A stretch of 64,000 bases of DNA from Ga0077560 sp046330435 (GTDB lineage: Bacteria; Actinomycetota; Thermoleophilia; Miltoncostaeales; Miltoncostaeaceae), in assembly GCA_046330435.1 (NCBI GenBank), contig JAXLST010000005.1, forward strand, positions 372,001-436,000, read 5' to 3'. The notes beneath the pieces are model-generated. The model was not told where the DNA came from. It did no database searches and saw nothing but the letters and a program-made list of their open reading frames with translations. Positions within the stretch are counted from its first letter, which is position 1; the number at the start of each line of letters is the position of its first letter. Position numbers and translations under genes: made by a program. Below, piece by piece: positions 24,568 through 31,776 of this stretch.

Positions 24568-25646
24568 CGACGCAGGCCGCAGCCACCCGGCACCGCCCGA
24601 ACCTGCGCCGGTACGCCGGCACGGCGGTCCGCGTGGGCCTGCTGTGCGTCGTCGCCGGGCTCGTGGCGTGGCGGGTCGACTGGTCGAAGGTCGACCTGGT
24701 CCTGCACCCCGCGTCCTGGTGGTACCTGCTGGCCGCGATCTGCGCGAACTTCGTCTCGGTGGGCTTCAAGGGCCTCACCTGGAAGGGCGTGGTGTCCGGC
24801 CTCCCCGGCGTCGGCGGCCGCGCGCGATTCCGCGACCTGCTGAGCCCCCTCTTCGTGGGCTTCCTGTTCAACACGGTCCTCGCCGCACGCATCGGCGAGG
24901 TCGTGAAGGTGCTGCTCGCCCGCCGCCGCCTCCAGCGCCACGGCGTCGAGGTGTCCGCCACGTCCCTGCTGGGCAGCGTCGTCGCCGAGAACCTGGTGTC
25001 CACCATCGCGTGGGTGGGCCTGGTGATCGGCATCGGCATGTTCCTGCCCCTGCCGTTCTACGCATGGACCGCCAGCCTCGTGCTCGGCGCCATCTGCGTG
25101 GTGGTGGTGGGCCTCGCGATGGCGACCGCCACCGGGCACCAGCTGCCGCCATGGCTCACCTCCGGATCGGTCACCGCCCGCGTCGGCCGCGCCGCCCACC
25201 GGCTGTGGGGCGCCGTCCGCGAGAGCCACAACAGCCTCCGCAGCCCCCGCCTGCTCGCCCTGGTGGGCACCAGCTCCTTCCTGACCTGGGTCGCGCAGTG
25301 GGCCGGGATCCTGTTCACCCTCCACGCGTTCGGCATCGGCCACGTCGGCTGGGGCGGCGCCGGCCTGCTGCTGGTCACCATCACGCTCGCCCAGGCGTTC
25401 CCGCTGCTGCCCGGCAACCTCGTGGTCTTCCAGGCCGCCGCCGTGCTGCCGCTCACCGCGACCTACGCCGTCGGCGCCAGCGAGGCGATCGCGTTCGCCG
25501 TGGTCCTGCAGTTCACGGAGATCGTCGTCGGCGTCGCCGTCGGCTTCCTGTTCCTCCTCTCCGAGGGCATCAGCTTCGGCCAGCTGCGCCAGCAGGCCGA
25601 GGAAGAGGCCGCCCACCAGGGCGACGAGGAGCCCACCCCCGCCTGA
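24564..25646 (+). CDS. integral membrane protein of the lysylphosphatidylglycerol synthase TM / UPF0104 family
   Basis: 360 aa with about eight TM segments. Family-typical stretches include FKGLTWKGVV, LSPLFVGFLFNTVLAARIGEVVKVLLARRR (conserved Gly-Glu-Val loop), ENLVSTIAWVGLVIGIG and LVTITLAQAFPLLPGNLVVFQAA. Related proteins are AglD/MprF-like flippase-type membrane domains, often found near glycan or lipid enzymes. Translation is coupled to the deacetylase by ATGA, so the two may modify or move the same envelope glycolipid. No aminoacyl-transferase domain is present. The acidic C-terminal tail is cytoplasmic. Confidence 0.82.
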   Translation: MTTQAAATRHRPNLRRYAGTAVRVGLLCVVAGLVAWRVDWSKVDLVLHPASWWYLLAAICANFVSVGFKGLTWKGVVSGLPGVGGRARFRDLLSPLFVGFLFNTVLAARIGEVVKVLLARRRLQRHGVEVSATSLLGSVVAENLVSTIAWVGLVIGIGMFLPLPFYAWTASLVLGAICVVVVGLAMATATGHQLPPWLTSGSVTARVGRAAHRLWGAVRESHNSLRSPRLLALVGTSSFLTWVAQWAGILFTLHAFGIGHVGWGGAGLLLVTITLAQAFPLLPGNLVVFQAAAVLPLTATYAVGASEAIAFAVVLQFTEIVVGVAVGFLFLLSEGISFGQLRQQAEEEAAHQGDEEPTPA

Positions 25647-25807
25647 CCCCGGGGCGCGTCACCCCGCGCCACCCCACGGACACGCGGGTGTAACCCCACG
25701 ACCCCGCCCTCCGGGGAGACTGCCCCTGACTCCACCGGGCCGCGCGTCGCGCCCCCCAGGTCCGGAGGGAGTCACCAGGGCCGGTCCTCGGCCCCAGCGG
25801 GCGGGAG

Positions 25808-25843
25808 CTGAGCTTGTCGGGAGCTCGCTCCCGCCAAGCTCAG
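25808..25843. terminator. 36-bp near-perfect palindrome downstream of the membrane protein gene
   Basis: Arms CTGAGCTTG-T-CGGGAGC and GCTCCCG-C-CAAGCTCAG (25808-25824 / 25827-25843) pair with a single mismatch around a 2-nt centre. It lies about 160 bp after the stop. It may be a terminator, or a boundary element of the repeat region that begins 110 bp further on. Confidence 0.45.
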
Positions 25844-25956
25844 GTCGCCGCCTGCTTCTTCAACGGCGCTCCCCGGCAGGGGCGCAGCGGATGGCGCGCC
25901 CACGGGTTGTTTCTTGCGGGTCGACTCGCCAGGGCGGCGGGATTCGGGACTGTTGT

Positions 25957-26155
25957 CGGCCCGGTCTTCTATGACCGCCCGGCCCGCAGTCGTTTGGCGC
26001 TGAGATGCGTTCGGGGGGTTTTGCGCCTGGAACCGCGCCTTACGGCTGCCCGGATCCGGTTCGAGGTCGCCATCCATGGCTCCCGACGTCCAACCCTCGC
26101 CATCCACACTGTTCTGCTCTGCGGATCACCTGCCAGGCGTCCACACGGGTACTGA
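25957..26155 (+). repeat. ~200-bp intergenic repeat, copy A
   Basis: Roughly 80% identical by eye to copy B in inverted orientation. It runs from a CGGCCCGG-containing edge to CACGGGTACTGA. Best-conserved internal blocks are GCAGTCGTTTGGCGCTGA, CTGGAACCGCGCCTTACGGC (plus TGCCCGG), AGGTCGCCATCC and TGGCTCCCG. Small indels between the copies break any common reading frame, which argues against coding. The full gene-free stretch 25647-26495 holds this repeat pair and the 25808 palindrome; I see no gene in it. Confidence 0.75.
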
Positions 26156-26280
26156 TGGGCGTCTCCTGCGCATCAACCCGCTGACGTCCCTGCGCGCCAA
26201 TTGACTGCGTGTCCTCCGCCCATGGATGGGCGGTATTCCCCCACGACCACCGGTCCGGTCAGCTCACCGGGGAGCAACTC

Positions 26281-26478
26281 TCAGTACCCGTGAGGACGCC
26301 AACCCCGGAAAGGCGCACCACAAGAAAATGCGGACGGCGAGGATGAGACGCCGGGAGCCAAGGATGGCGACCTGAAAGCTGATGCCGGGCAGCCGTAAGG
26401 CGCGGTTCCAGGCCAAACCCTCCGTGGCCATCAGCGCCAAACGACTGCCGGGCCGGACGGTCATAAGAAGCCGGGCCG
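26281..26478 (-). repeat. ~200-bp intergenic repeat, copy B (inverted)
   Basis: Reverse-complement partner of copy A, 125 bp away, ending at the same CACGGGTACTGA. It begins just 18 nt after the pstB stop, so a transcript reading out of pstB would carry it. The two copies together could form a very long imperfect stem. Confidence 0.75.
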
Positions 26479-26495
26479 GAAGGTTCTAAAGGCAT

Positions 26496-27386
26496 TCAGC
26501 CGAACCGGCCCGCCACGTAGGCCTCGGTCTGGGGGTCGTCGGGGGCGGAGAAGATCTTCCTCGTCGGGCCCGCTTCGATGAGGCGGCCGGGTTCGCCCTC
26601 GTTGGTGATGGTGAAGAAGGCGGTGCGGTCGGAGACGCGGGCGGCCTGCTGCATGTTGTGGGTCACGATCACGATCGTGAGCCGTTCCTTGAGCTCGTGG
26701 ATGAGGTCCTCGATGCGCAGGGTGGATTGCGGGTCGAGGGCGGAGCACGGTTCGTCCATGAGCAGGACGTCGGGTTCCACCGAGAGGGCGCGGGCGATGC
26801 ACAGGCGCTGCTGCTGGCCGCCGGACAGGCCGCCGGCGGGGGCGTGGAGGCGGTTCTTCACCTCGCCCCACAGGCCGGCGCCGACGAGGGTCCTCTCGAC
26901 GAGGGCGTCGCGTTCCGCCCGGCCGAGCTTCATGCGGGTGAAGCGGGGGCCGGCGAGGATGTTGTCGGCGATGGACTTGGTGGGGAACGGGTTGGGGCGC
27001 TGGAACACCATCCCGATGGACTGGCGGATGGCGACGGGGTCGGCGCTGCGCTGGTACACGTCCTGGCCGTGCAGGAGCACCTCGCCCTTCGTGGAGGCGT
27101 TGGGCACCAGTTCGTGCATCCGGTTGAGGGACCGGATGTAGGTGCTCTTGCCGCAGCCGGACGGGCCGATGATGGCCGTGACGCTGTTGGCGGGGAAGGT
27201 GAGGTCGACGGAGTCCACGGCGTGGTGGCCGCCGAAGTAGCAGCTGAGGCCGCGGGTGCGCAGCGGGGCGCCGGTCGCGTCCAGGGCGTCCTCCAGCTGC
27301 CGGGTGTCGGTGCGCGGGGCGGCTTCCGGGGCGGTGCCGCCGGAAGCGCCCTCCGCGGTGGTGCGGACGTCGCGGTCGGTGCTCAT
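26496..27386 (-). CDS. pstB: phosphate ABC transporter ATP-binding protein
   Basis: 296 aa, about 40 residues longer than usual because of a Thr/Ala/Asp-rich N-terminal extension (about 1-45). ABC motifs: Walker A IGPSGCGKST, the Q-loop in GMVFQRPNPFP, signature LSGGQQQR, Walker B VLLMDEPCSALDP, and H-loop VTHNMQQA. PFPTKSI and FFTITNEGEPGRLIEAGPT are PstB-specific. It energises phosphate uptake by the PstCA permease. The start ATG 27386 overlaps the stop of pstCA (ATGA). Confidence 0.96.
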   Translation of the reverse strand: MSTDRDVRTTAEGASGGTAPEAAPRTDTRQLEDALDATGAPLRTRGLSCYFGGHHAVDSVDLTFPANSVTAIIGPSGCGKSTYIRSLNRMHELVPNASTKGEVLLHGQDVYQRSADPVAIRQSIGMVFQRPNPFPTKSIADNILAGPRFTRMKLGRAERDALVERTLVGAGLWGEVKNRLHAPAGGLSGGQQQRLCIARALSVEPDVLLMDEPCSALDPQSTLRIEDLIHELKERLTIVIVTHNMQQAARVSDRTAFFTITNEGEPGRLIEAGPTRKIFSAPDDPQTEAYVAGRFG

Positions 27387-29530
27387 CGGGTCTCCGAGCG
27401 TCGGGCGACGCGCGCGGTGAGGCGCGCCACGAGGTTGAGGATGAGGATGAAGCCCACCAGCACGAGGGTCGCCCCCCACGCGAACGCCACGCTCTGGTCG
27501 GTGCGGACCTGCACCGTGAACGTGAAGATGAGCTGGGGCAGCGCCGCGATGGGTTCCATGAGCGCCGTCGAGTAGGTCTGCAGCCCCAGGGAGGTGAACA
27601 GCAGCGGGGCGGTCTCGCCGGAGGCGCGGGCGATGGCGAGCACCACCCCGGTGAGGATCCCCGGGAGCGCCGCGGGGAGCACCACGCTCCAGGCGGTGCG
27701 CCACCGGGGGGCGCCCAGCGCGAGGGCCGCCTCCTTGAGCCCGTGGGGGACGAGGCGCAGCACCTCGTCGGAGGACCGCACGACGATCGGGAACATCACG
27801 ATCGCCAGGGCCAGGCCGCCGGCGAATGCGGAGAACTGCTGCGTGGGGATCACGATCGCGAGGTAGACGGTGAGGCCGGCGACGATCGACGGCATCCCGA
27901 GCAGCACGTCGACGAAGAAGCCGATGCCGTTCGCGACGGTCCTGGGGCGGCCGCCCATCGCGGCGAGCTCCGACATGAACAGGCTGGTGAGGATCCCGAG
28001 CGGCGCCGCGAGCGCCGTGGCGATGCCTGTGAGGACGAGGGTGCCGACCAGGGCGTTGCCGATGCCGTACCCGGCCACGTCGTTCGGGTCGGTGGGCTGG
28101 ACCTCCGAGAAGAACGCGCCGGACAGCTGGCCGGTGCCGGAGATGAGGATCTTGCCGAGCACCAGCACGAGGGGGATGACCCCGATGCCGATCGCCGTGT
28201 AGACGAGGGTCTCGGAGACGCGCGAGCGGATGCGGCGCTCCCGGGAGACCTCGGCGACCGTCCTCGGTGCGGCGGGCCGCGGCGCCTCGGGTTCCGCCTC
28301 CGCCGGCGCGTCCTCCTCGACTGGGGGCGGCAGGGGGGCTCCGGTGACGGACTCCCCGGTGGCGCGGCGGGCCATCACGCGGGTGAGGAGCCCCGGCCCG
28401 GTGGCGCCGCGGCGGACCAGCAGCCGGGCGATGCCGTTCACCACCATCGTGATGACGAACAGGATGATCGCCAGCGCGGTGAGGGCCGCCAGCTGGAGGG
28501 TTCCGGCCTCGCCGGTCTCCAGGGCGATCACGCCGGCGGCGGTCGACCCGGGGCCGAGCAGGGAGCCGAAGATGTTCGGGACGTTGCCGAGCACCAGGGC
28601 GAGGGCGATGGTCTCGCCCATCGCGCGGCCCAGGCCGAGGGCGGAGGCACCGACGATGCCGGACCGCGCCCAGGGCAGCATGGAGTGGGAGACCATCTCC
28701 CAGCGGGTGGCGCCCAGTGCGTAGGCGGCCTCCTGCTGGTCGCGGGGCACGGTGGCGAACACCTCCCGCGTGATGGCGGTGATGATCGGCAGGATCATCA
28801 CCGCGAGGACCAGCCCGGCCATCAGGTACGAACCGGAGAGCACCGGGCCCTCCAGGAGGCCGAACGGCGGGTCCAGGACCCCGGCCAGGGACAGCAGGAT
28901 CACCCCGGCGAACAGCGCCGCGGCGCCGCCCAGTGCGATGCGCAGCGCCGGGGCGGAGACCGCGAGGGCGGCGAGGGCGAGGACCGCGGTGACGACCGCC
29001 AGGGAGCGGAGGTTGTGCTCGGTGATCCACTCGAGCTTCGGGTTCGCCCAGGGGACGAGGACGACGATCCCCCAGAAGCCGAACACCACGGACGGCACGG
29101 CCGCGAGCAGGTCGATGACCGCCGCGACGGGGCCGCGCATGCGGCGCGGCAGGAAGACGGTGGTGGCGAGGGCGATGCCCACCGCCAGCGGCACCGCGAC
29201 GAGCATCGCGATCGCGCTCGTGGCGAGGGTGCCGTAGATGAAGGGGAGGGCGCCGAACACCGGGTCGCCCTGCGGCGGCGAGACGATCCAGTCGGTCCCG
29301 GTGAGGAACCCCCAGACGCCGAACGCCTCCCAGACCGGGCCGGTCTGCTCCGCGGTCTTCCGGATGAGGTAGGCCACCAGCGCGACGGCGGCGGTGGCGG
29401 AGGCGCCCGCGAGGGCGAGGTACCCGCGGTCCGCGAGGCGCCTCCCGAGGGGGCGCCGCAGGGACCGGGGCGACCGCGCCGCCGGCCCGAGAGGCTCGGC
29501 GGCGCCGGTTGCGGCCGGGGGCGGGGTCAT
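27383..29530 (-). CDS. fused PstC-PstA phosphate permease
   Basis: 715 aa in one uninterrupted frame. Residues 1-345 are PstC-like: WGFLTGTDWIVSP, LPFIYGTLATSAIAM, PSVVFGFWGIVVL, and the EAA loop AAYALGATRWEMV. A linker rich in Pro/Ala/Glu (about 355-400) follows. The rest is PstA-like: TLVYTAIGIGVIPLVLVLG, GMPSIVAGLTVYLAIVIP, and the EAA loop AALALGAPRWRTAWSVVLPAALPGILTG. These are normally two genes. Each half keeps its own ATPase-contact loop, so one chain would replace the heterodimer. It lies between pstS (52 nt gap) and pstB (overlap). Cytoplasmic membrane. Confidence 0.92.
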   Translation of the reverse strand: MTPPPAATGAAEPLGPAARSPRSLRRPLGRRLADRGYLALAGASATAAVALVAYLIRKTAEQTGPVWEAFGVWGFLTGTDWIVSPPQGDPVFGALPFIYGTLATSAIAMLVAVPLAVGIALATTVFLPRRMRGPVAAVIDLLAAVPSVVFGFWGIVVLVPWANPKLEWITEHNLRSLAVVTAVLALAALAVSAPALRIALGGAAALFAGVILLSLAGVLDPPFGLLEGPVLSGSYLMAGLVLAVMILPIITAITREVFATVPRDQQEAAYALGATRWEMVSHSMLPWARSGIVGASALGLGRAMGETIALALVLGNVPNIFGSLLGPGSTAAGVIALETGEAGTLQLAALTALAIILFVITMVVNGIARLLVRRGATGPGLLTRVMARRATGESVTGAPLPPPVEEDAPAEAEPEAPRPAAPRTVAEVSRERRIRSRVSETLVYTAIGIGVIPLVLVLGKILISGTGQLSGAFFSEVQPTDPNDVAGYGIGNALVGTLVLTGIATALAAPLGILTSLFMSELAAMGGRPRTVANGIGFFVDVLLGMPSIVAGLTVYLAIVIPTQQFSAFAGGLALAIVMFPIVVRSSDEVLRLVPHGLKEAALALGAPRWRTAWSVVLPAALPGILTGVVLAIARASGETAPLLFTSLGLQTYSTALMEPIAALPQLIFTFTVQVRTDQSVAFAWGATLVLVGFILILNLVARLTARVARRSETR

Positions 29531-29582
29531 CGCGCCGCTCCCGTGTGAACGAGGTCCGTCACGATGATCCCGGTTCCCGGTG

Positions 29583-30701
29583 CTAGCTCTGCAGGCGGGC
29601 GGCCTGCGTCTTGGCCGCCGCGAGCATGGCCTTCGGCAGCGGGGAGAACCCGAACTTGCCGACGGTGCCCTGGCCGGTCGAGTACGCGAAGTTCAGGAAC
29701 TGCTTGATGTCGGCGAGCGAGCCCGACTTCCCGGCCTTCGAGTAGTCGCTGTAGGCGAGGATGAAGGTCGTGATGGTGATCGGGTACGCGCCCGCGGCGG
29801 AGCTGTTGACCAGGTCGTACTGGAGTTTCGCCGGGTTCGACAGGTCGAACTTCTTCAGGTTGCCGGCCGCCGAGATGGTGGCGGGGGACGGCAGGGTGAA
29901 CGTCTCGACGGTCTTGGTGCGCTTCACCCGGACCGTCTTGCCGCCGCGCCGGACCCGCACGGTCACGGTGCGCTTCTCGAACTTGCCGATGGCGGACACC
30001 TGCCCGGTGAGTCCGGCGTTCGCGGCGTCGCCGAGGTCGACGTAGCCGATGGAGTTCGAGTTGTCCTTCACGCACTGGGCGACGCCGGGGTTGCCGGTGC
30101 CCTTGATGAGGCGCGGAGCGGCCCAGGCCGGGGTCTGGGAGGCGCCGCCGACCGTCGTGCGGAAGGTCGGGCTCACCTTGGTGAGGTAGTTCGAGAAGCC
30201 GTAGCTGGTGCCGGAGCCGTCGGCGCGGACGCAGACGGTGATGTCGCCGGAGAGGCGCTTGCCCGGGTTGAGCGTGGTGATGCGGCTGTCGTTCCACTTG
30301 GTGATGCCGCCGGCGAAGATCTCACCCAGCACCTTGCCGTCGAGCTTGAGGCGGCCCTGGCCGGTGTTGGTGGGCACGCTGATGGCGCCCAGCAGGGTGG
30401 GGAGGTAGACCGGGGTCGTCCCGCCGCGCTGGCGGGCGAGGTCGGCGACCTGCTCGGGGGTCATGATCGCGTCGGAGCCGGCGAAATCGACGGTGCCCGC
30501 GATGAAGTCGCGGATACCGCCGGAGGAGCCCTTGCCGGTGTACGAGCAGCCGACGCTGGAGCACCAGTCCTTGTAGACCAGCTGGGGGAAGGTCGCCCCG
30601 GAGCCGATGCTGGCACCCATCGCCGGCGCGACGCCGGCACCCAGGGCGGCGCCCGCGATGAGCGCGGCGCCGGCGAACGTCATGCGGTTGGATCGCTTCA
30701 C
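29583..30701 (-). CDS. pstS: phosphate ABC transporter substrate-binding protein
   Basis: 372 aa. A signal peptide (MTFAGAALIAGAALGAGVAPAMGA) lacks a lipobox Cys, unlike many Gram-positive PstS proteins. The mature N-terminus GSGATFPQLVYKDWC and GKGSSGGIRDFIAGTVDFAGSDA form the phosphate-binding loops. ADGSGTSYGFSNYL and IGYVDLGDA follow. An insertion of Arg/Lys/Thr-rich strands (about 235-260) is unusual. It captures phosphate outside the membrane for PstCA-B. The start is GTG 30701. The upstream region carries a -10 box and 11-bp phased TCAC repeats. Confidence 0.94.
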   Translation of the reverse strand: MKRSNRMTFAGAALIAGAALGAGVAPAMGASIGSGATFPQLVYKDWCSSVGCSYTGKGSSGGIRDFIAGTVDFAGSDAIMTPEQVADLARQRGGTTPVYLPTLLGAISVPTNTGQGRLKLDGKVLGEIFAGGITKWNDSRITTLNPGKRLSGDITVCVRADGSGTSYGFSNYLTKVSPTFRTTVGGASQTPAWAAPRLIKGTGNPGVAQCVKDNSNSIGYVDLGDAANAGLTGQVSAIGKFEKRTVTVRVRRGGKTVRVKRTKTVETFTLPSPATISAAGNLKKFDLSNPAKLQYDLVNSSAAGAYPITITTFILAYSDYSKAGKSGSLADIKQFLNFAYSTGQGTVGKFGFSPLPKAMLAAAKTQAARLQS

Positions 30702-30760
30702 GCGTGTCCCGTCCTCGAATCGATGTGATGTGGCACGGGTGTCGGGCCCCGGCGGCGCCG

Positions 30761-30766
30761 AAGCTA
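30761..30766 (-). promoter_or_regulatory. -10 box TAGCTT of the pst operon
   Basis: TAGCTT (minus strand) lies just downstream of the phased TCAC repeats and predicts a leader of about 50 nt before the pstS GTG at 30701. Confidence 0.5.
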
Positions 30767-30777
30767 ACAGCGGGTGC

Positions 30778-30814
30778 GTGACAACTCGGGAACGGACCTG
30801 TGAAGCCTGTGTGA
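30778..30814 (-). promoter_or_regulatory. PHO-box-like direct repeats facing pstS
   Basis: On the minus strand TCAC begins at 30814, 30803 and 30781, that is at spacings of 11 and 22 bp, with a degenerate unit (TTCCC) between. The units read GGGTCACACAG and GCTTCACAGGT, then a degenerate one, then TTGTCACGCAC. This 11-bp phasing is the hallmark of actinobacterial PhoP boxes. The array ends a few nt before the -10 box. Confidence 0.65.
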
Positions 30815-30829
30815 CCCATTCGTCCGGTC

Positions 30830-30848
30830 GTGTTACATCACGTAACAC
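30830..30848. promoter_or_regulatory. perfect palindrome GTGTTAC-N5-GTAACAC
   Basis: Seven-bp arms GTGTTAC (30830-30836) and GTAACAC (30842-30848) around ATCAC. It sits midway between the two divergent PHO-like arrays. It is likely an operator for a dimeric regulator other than the PhoP-type protein, which binds direct repeats. Confidence 0.5.
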
Positions 30849-30909
30849 GGGTGTGACGCATCGTGCGATATCCCCAAGGACATGGGGAATCTGTGGACGA
30901 ATCGTCCGC

Positions 30910-30942
30910 GTTCACGGGTCGTTCACATCATGGTCACCCTGA
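30910..30942 (+). promoter_or_regulatory. PHO-box-like array of three 11-bp direct repeats facing the response regulator gene
   Basis: Three adjoining units: GTTCACGGGTC (30910-30920), GTTCACATCAT (30921-30931) and GGTCACCCTGA (30932-30942). Each has TCAC at the same offset. This matches the tandem GTTCAC-type PHO box of actinobacteria. It lies 42 bp upstream of the GTG at 30984 and 27 bp upstream of the proposed -10, implying autoregulation. Confidence 0.7.
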
Positions 30943-30969
30943 TGCGTCAATGCGCACTCCGCGCGGACG

Positions 30970-30975
30970 TAACCT
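30970..30975 (+). promoter_or_regulatory. -10 box TAACCT of a probable leaderless promoter
   Basis: TAACCT ends 8 nt before GTG 30984 of the response regulator gene. There is no Shine-Dalgarno between. Confidence 0.45.
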
Positions 30976-30983
30976 TCCGCGCC

Positions 30984-31775
30984 GTGGAGACCATCAAGCC
31001 GAACATCCTGGTGATCGAGGACGACGAGGCCATCTCGGAGGCCATCGCGTTCCACCTCGACCGCGCGGGCTTCCAGCCCGTGGTCGCGCTCGACGGCCTG
31101 GCGGGGCTGAAGGCCCTGCGCCAGGAGCTGCCGGACGTGCTCGTCCTCGACCTGATGCTCCCGCACGTCGACGGCTGGCACATCATCCGCGAGGTCAGGG
31201 ACTGGGCGCCGCGGCTGCCGGTCATCGTCGTGACCGCCCGCAGCAACGAGCACGACCGGGTCGAGGTGCTGGCCCTGGGCGCCGACGACGTGCTGAGCAA
31301 GCCCTTCTCGATGCGGGAGTTCGTTGCGCGCGTGAGCGCCGCGGTGCGCCGGACGGCGGCGGCCGAGGCCTTCGCGGCCCGGGAGCCGTTCCGCGCCGGT
31401 GACCTGGAGCTCGACCTCGACCGCCTGGCGGTCGCGATCGCCGGCGTGCCGGTCGACGCGACGCCGCTGGAGTTCCGGCTCCTGTGCGTGCTCGCCGAGC
31501 ACCCCGGCCGGGCGATGTCACGGGACGTGATCTTCCGGAAGGTGTGGGGCGGGGAGCGCGCCCACGGCGACCGGTCGGTGGACGTCCTCGTGCGCCGCCT
31601 GCGCCGCAAGGTCGACGAGATCCCCGGCCGCTACACCTACGTGCAGACCCAGCACGGCGTGGGCTACCGCCTGGAGGCGATGCCCCGGGCGCTCCCCGGT
31701 ACGGTCGCGCGCACGCCGGACCCGGGCGAACCGCGGCGGTTCACCGCCGCGTTCCCCCGGCCCGAGCTGGTCTAG
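30984..31775 (+). CDS. OmpR/PhoB-family response regulator (probable phosphate regulator)
   Basis: 263 aa. The receiver domain (about 5-120) has ILVIEDDEAIS acidic pocket, phospho-Asp in LVLDLMLPHVDG, TARS and KPFSMREF (Lys). The C-terminal winged helix has LDLDRLAVAIAGVPVDATPLEFRLLCVLAEHPGRAMSRD and SVDVLVRRLRRKV..YVQTQHGVGYRLE. The last ~30 residues are an unstructured extension. GTG 30984 is chosen because the receiver begins at once; ATG 30930 would fall inside the PHO array. It is divergent from pstS and likely its activator. No sensor kinase gene is adjacent; the next gene is a convergent sigma factor. Confidence 0.9.
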   Translation: METIKPNILVIEDDEAISEAIAFHLDRAGFQPVVALDGLAGLKALRQELPDVLVLDLMLPHVDGWHIIREVRDWAPRLPVIVVTARSNEHDRVEVLALGADDVLSKPFSMREFVARVSAAVRRTAAAEAFAAREPFRAGDLELDLDRLAVAIAGVPVDATPLEFRLLCVLAEHPGRAMSRDVIFRKVWGGERAHGDRSVDVLVRRLRRKVDEIPGRYTYVQTQHGVGYRLEAMPRALPGTVARTPDPGEPRRFTAAFPRPELV

Positions 31776-31776
31776 G

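Noticed and set aside
25814..26155. A 113-codon frame across repeat copy A
   Set aside because: The inverted copy B does not keep the frame because of indels, and the peptide has no recognisable features. The element is better treated as non-coding.
26259..26495. Two overlapping short minus-strand frames across repeat copy B
   Set aside because: They match copy A only piecewise in different frames, so they are by-products of the repeat.
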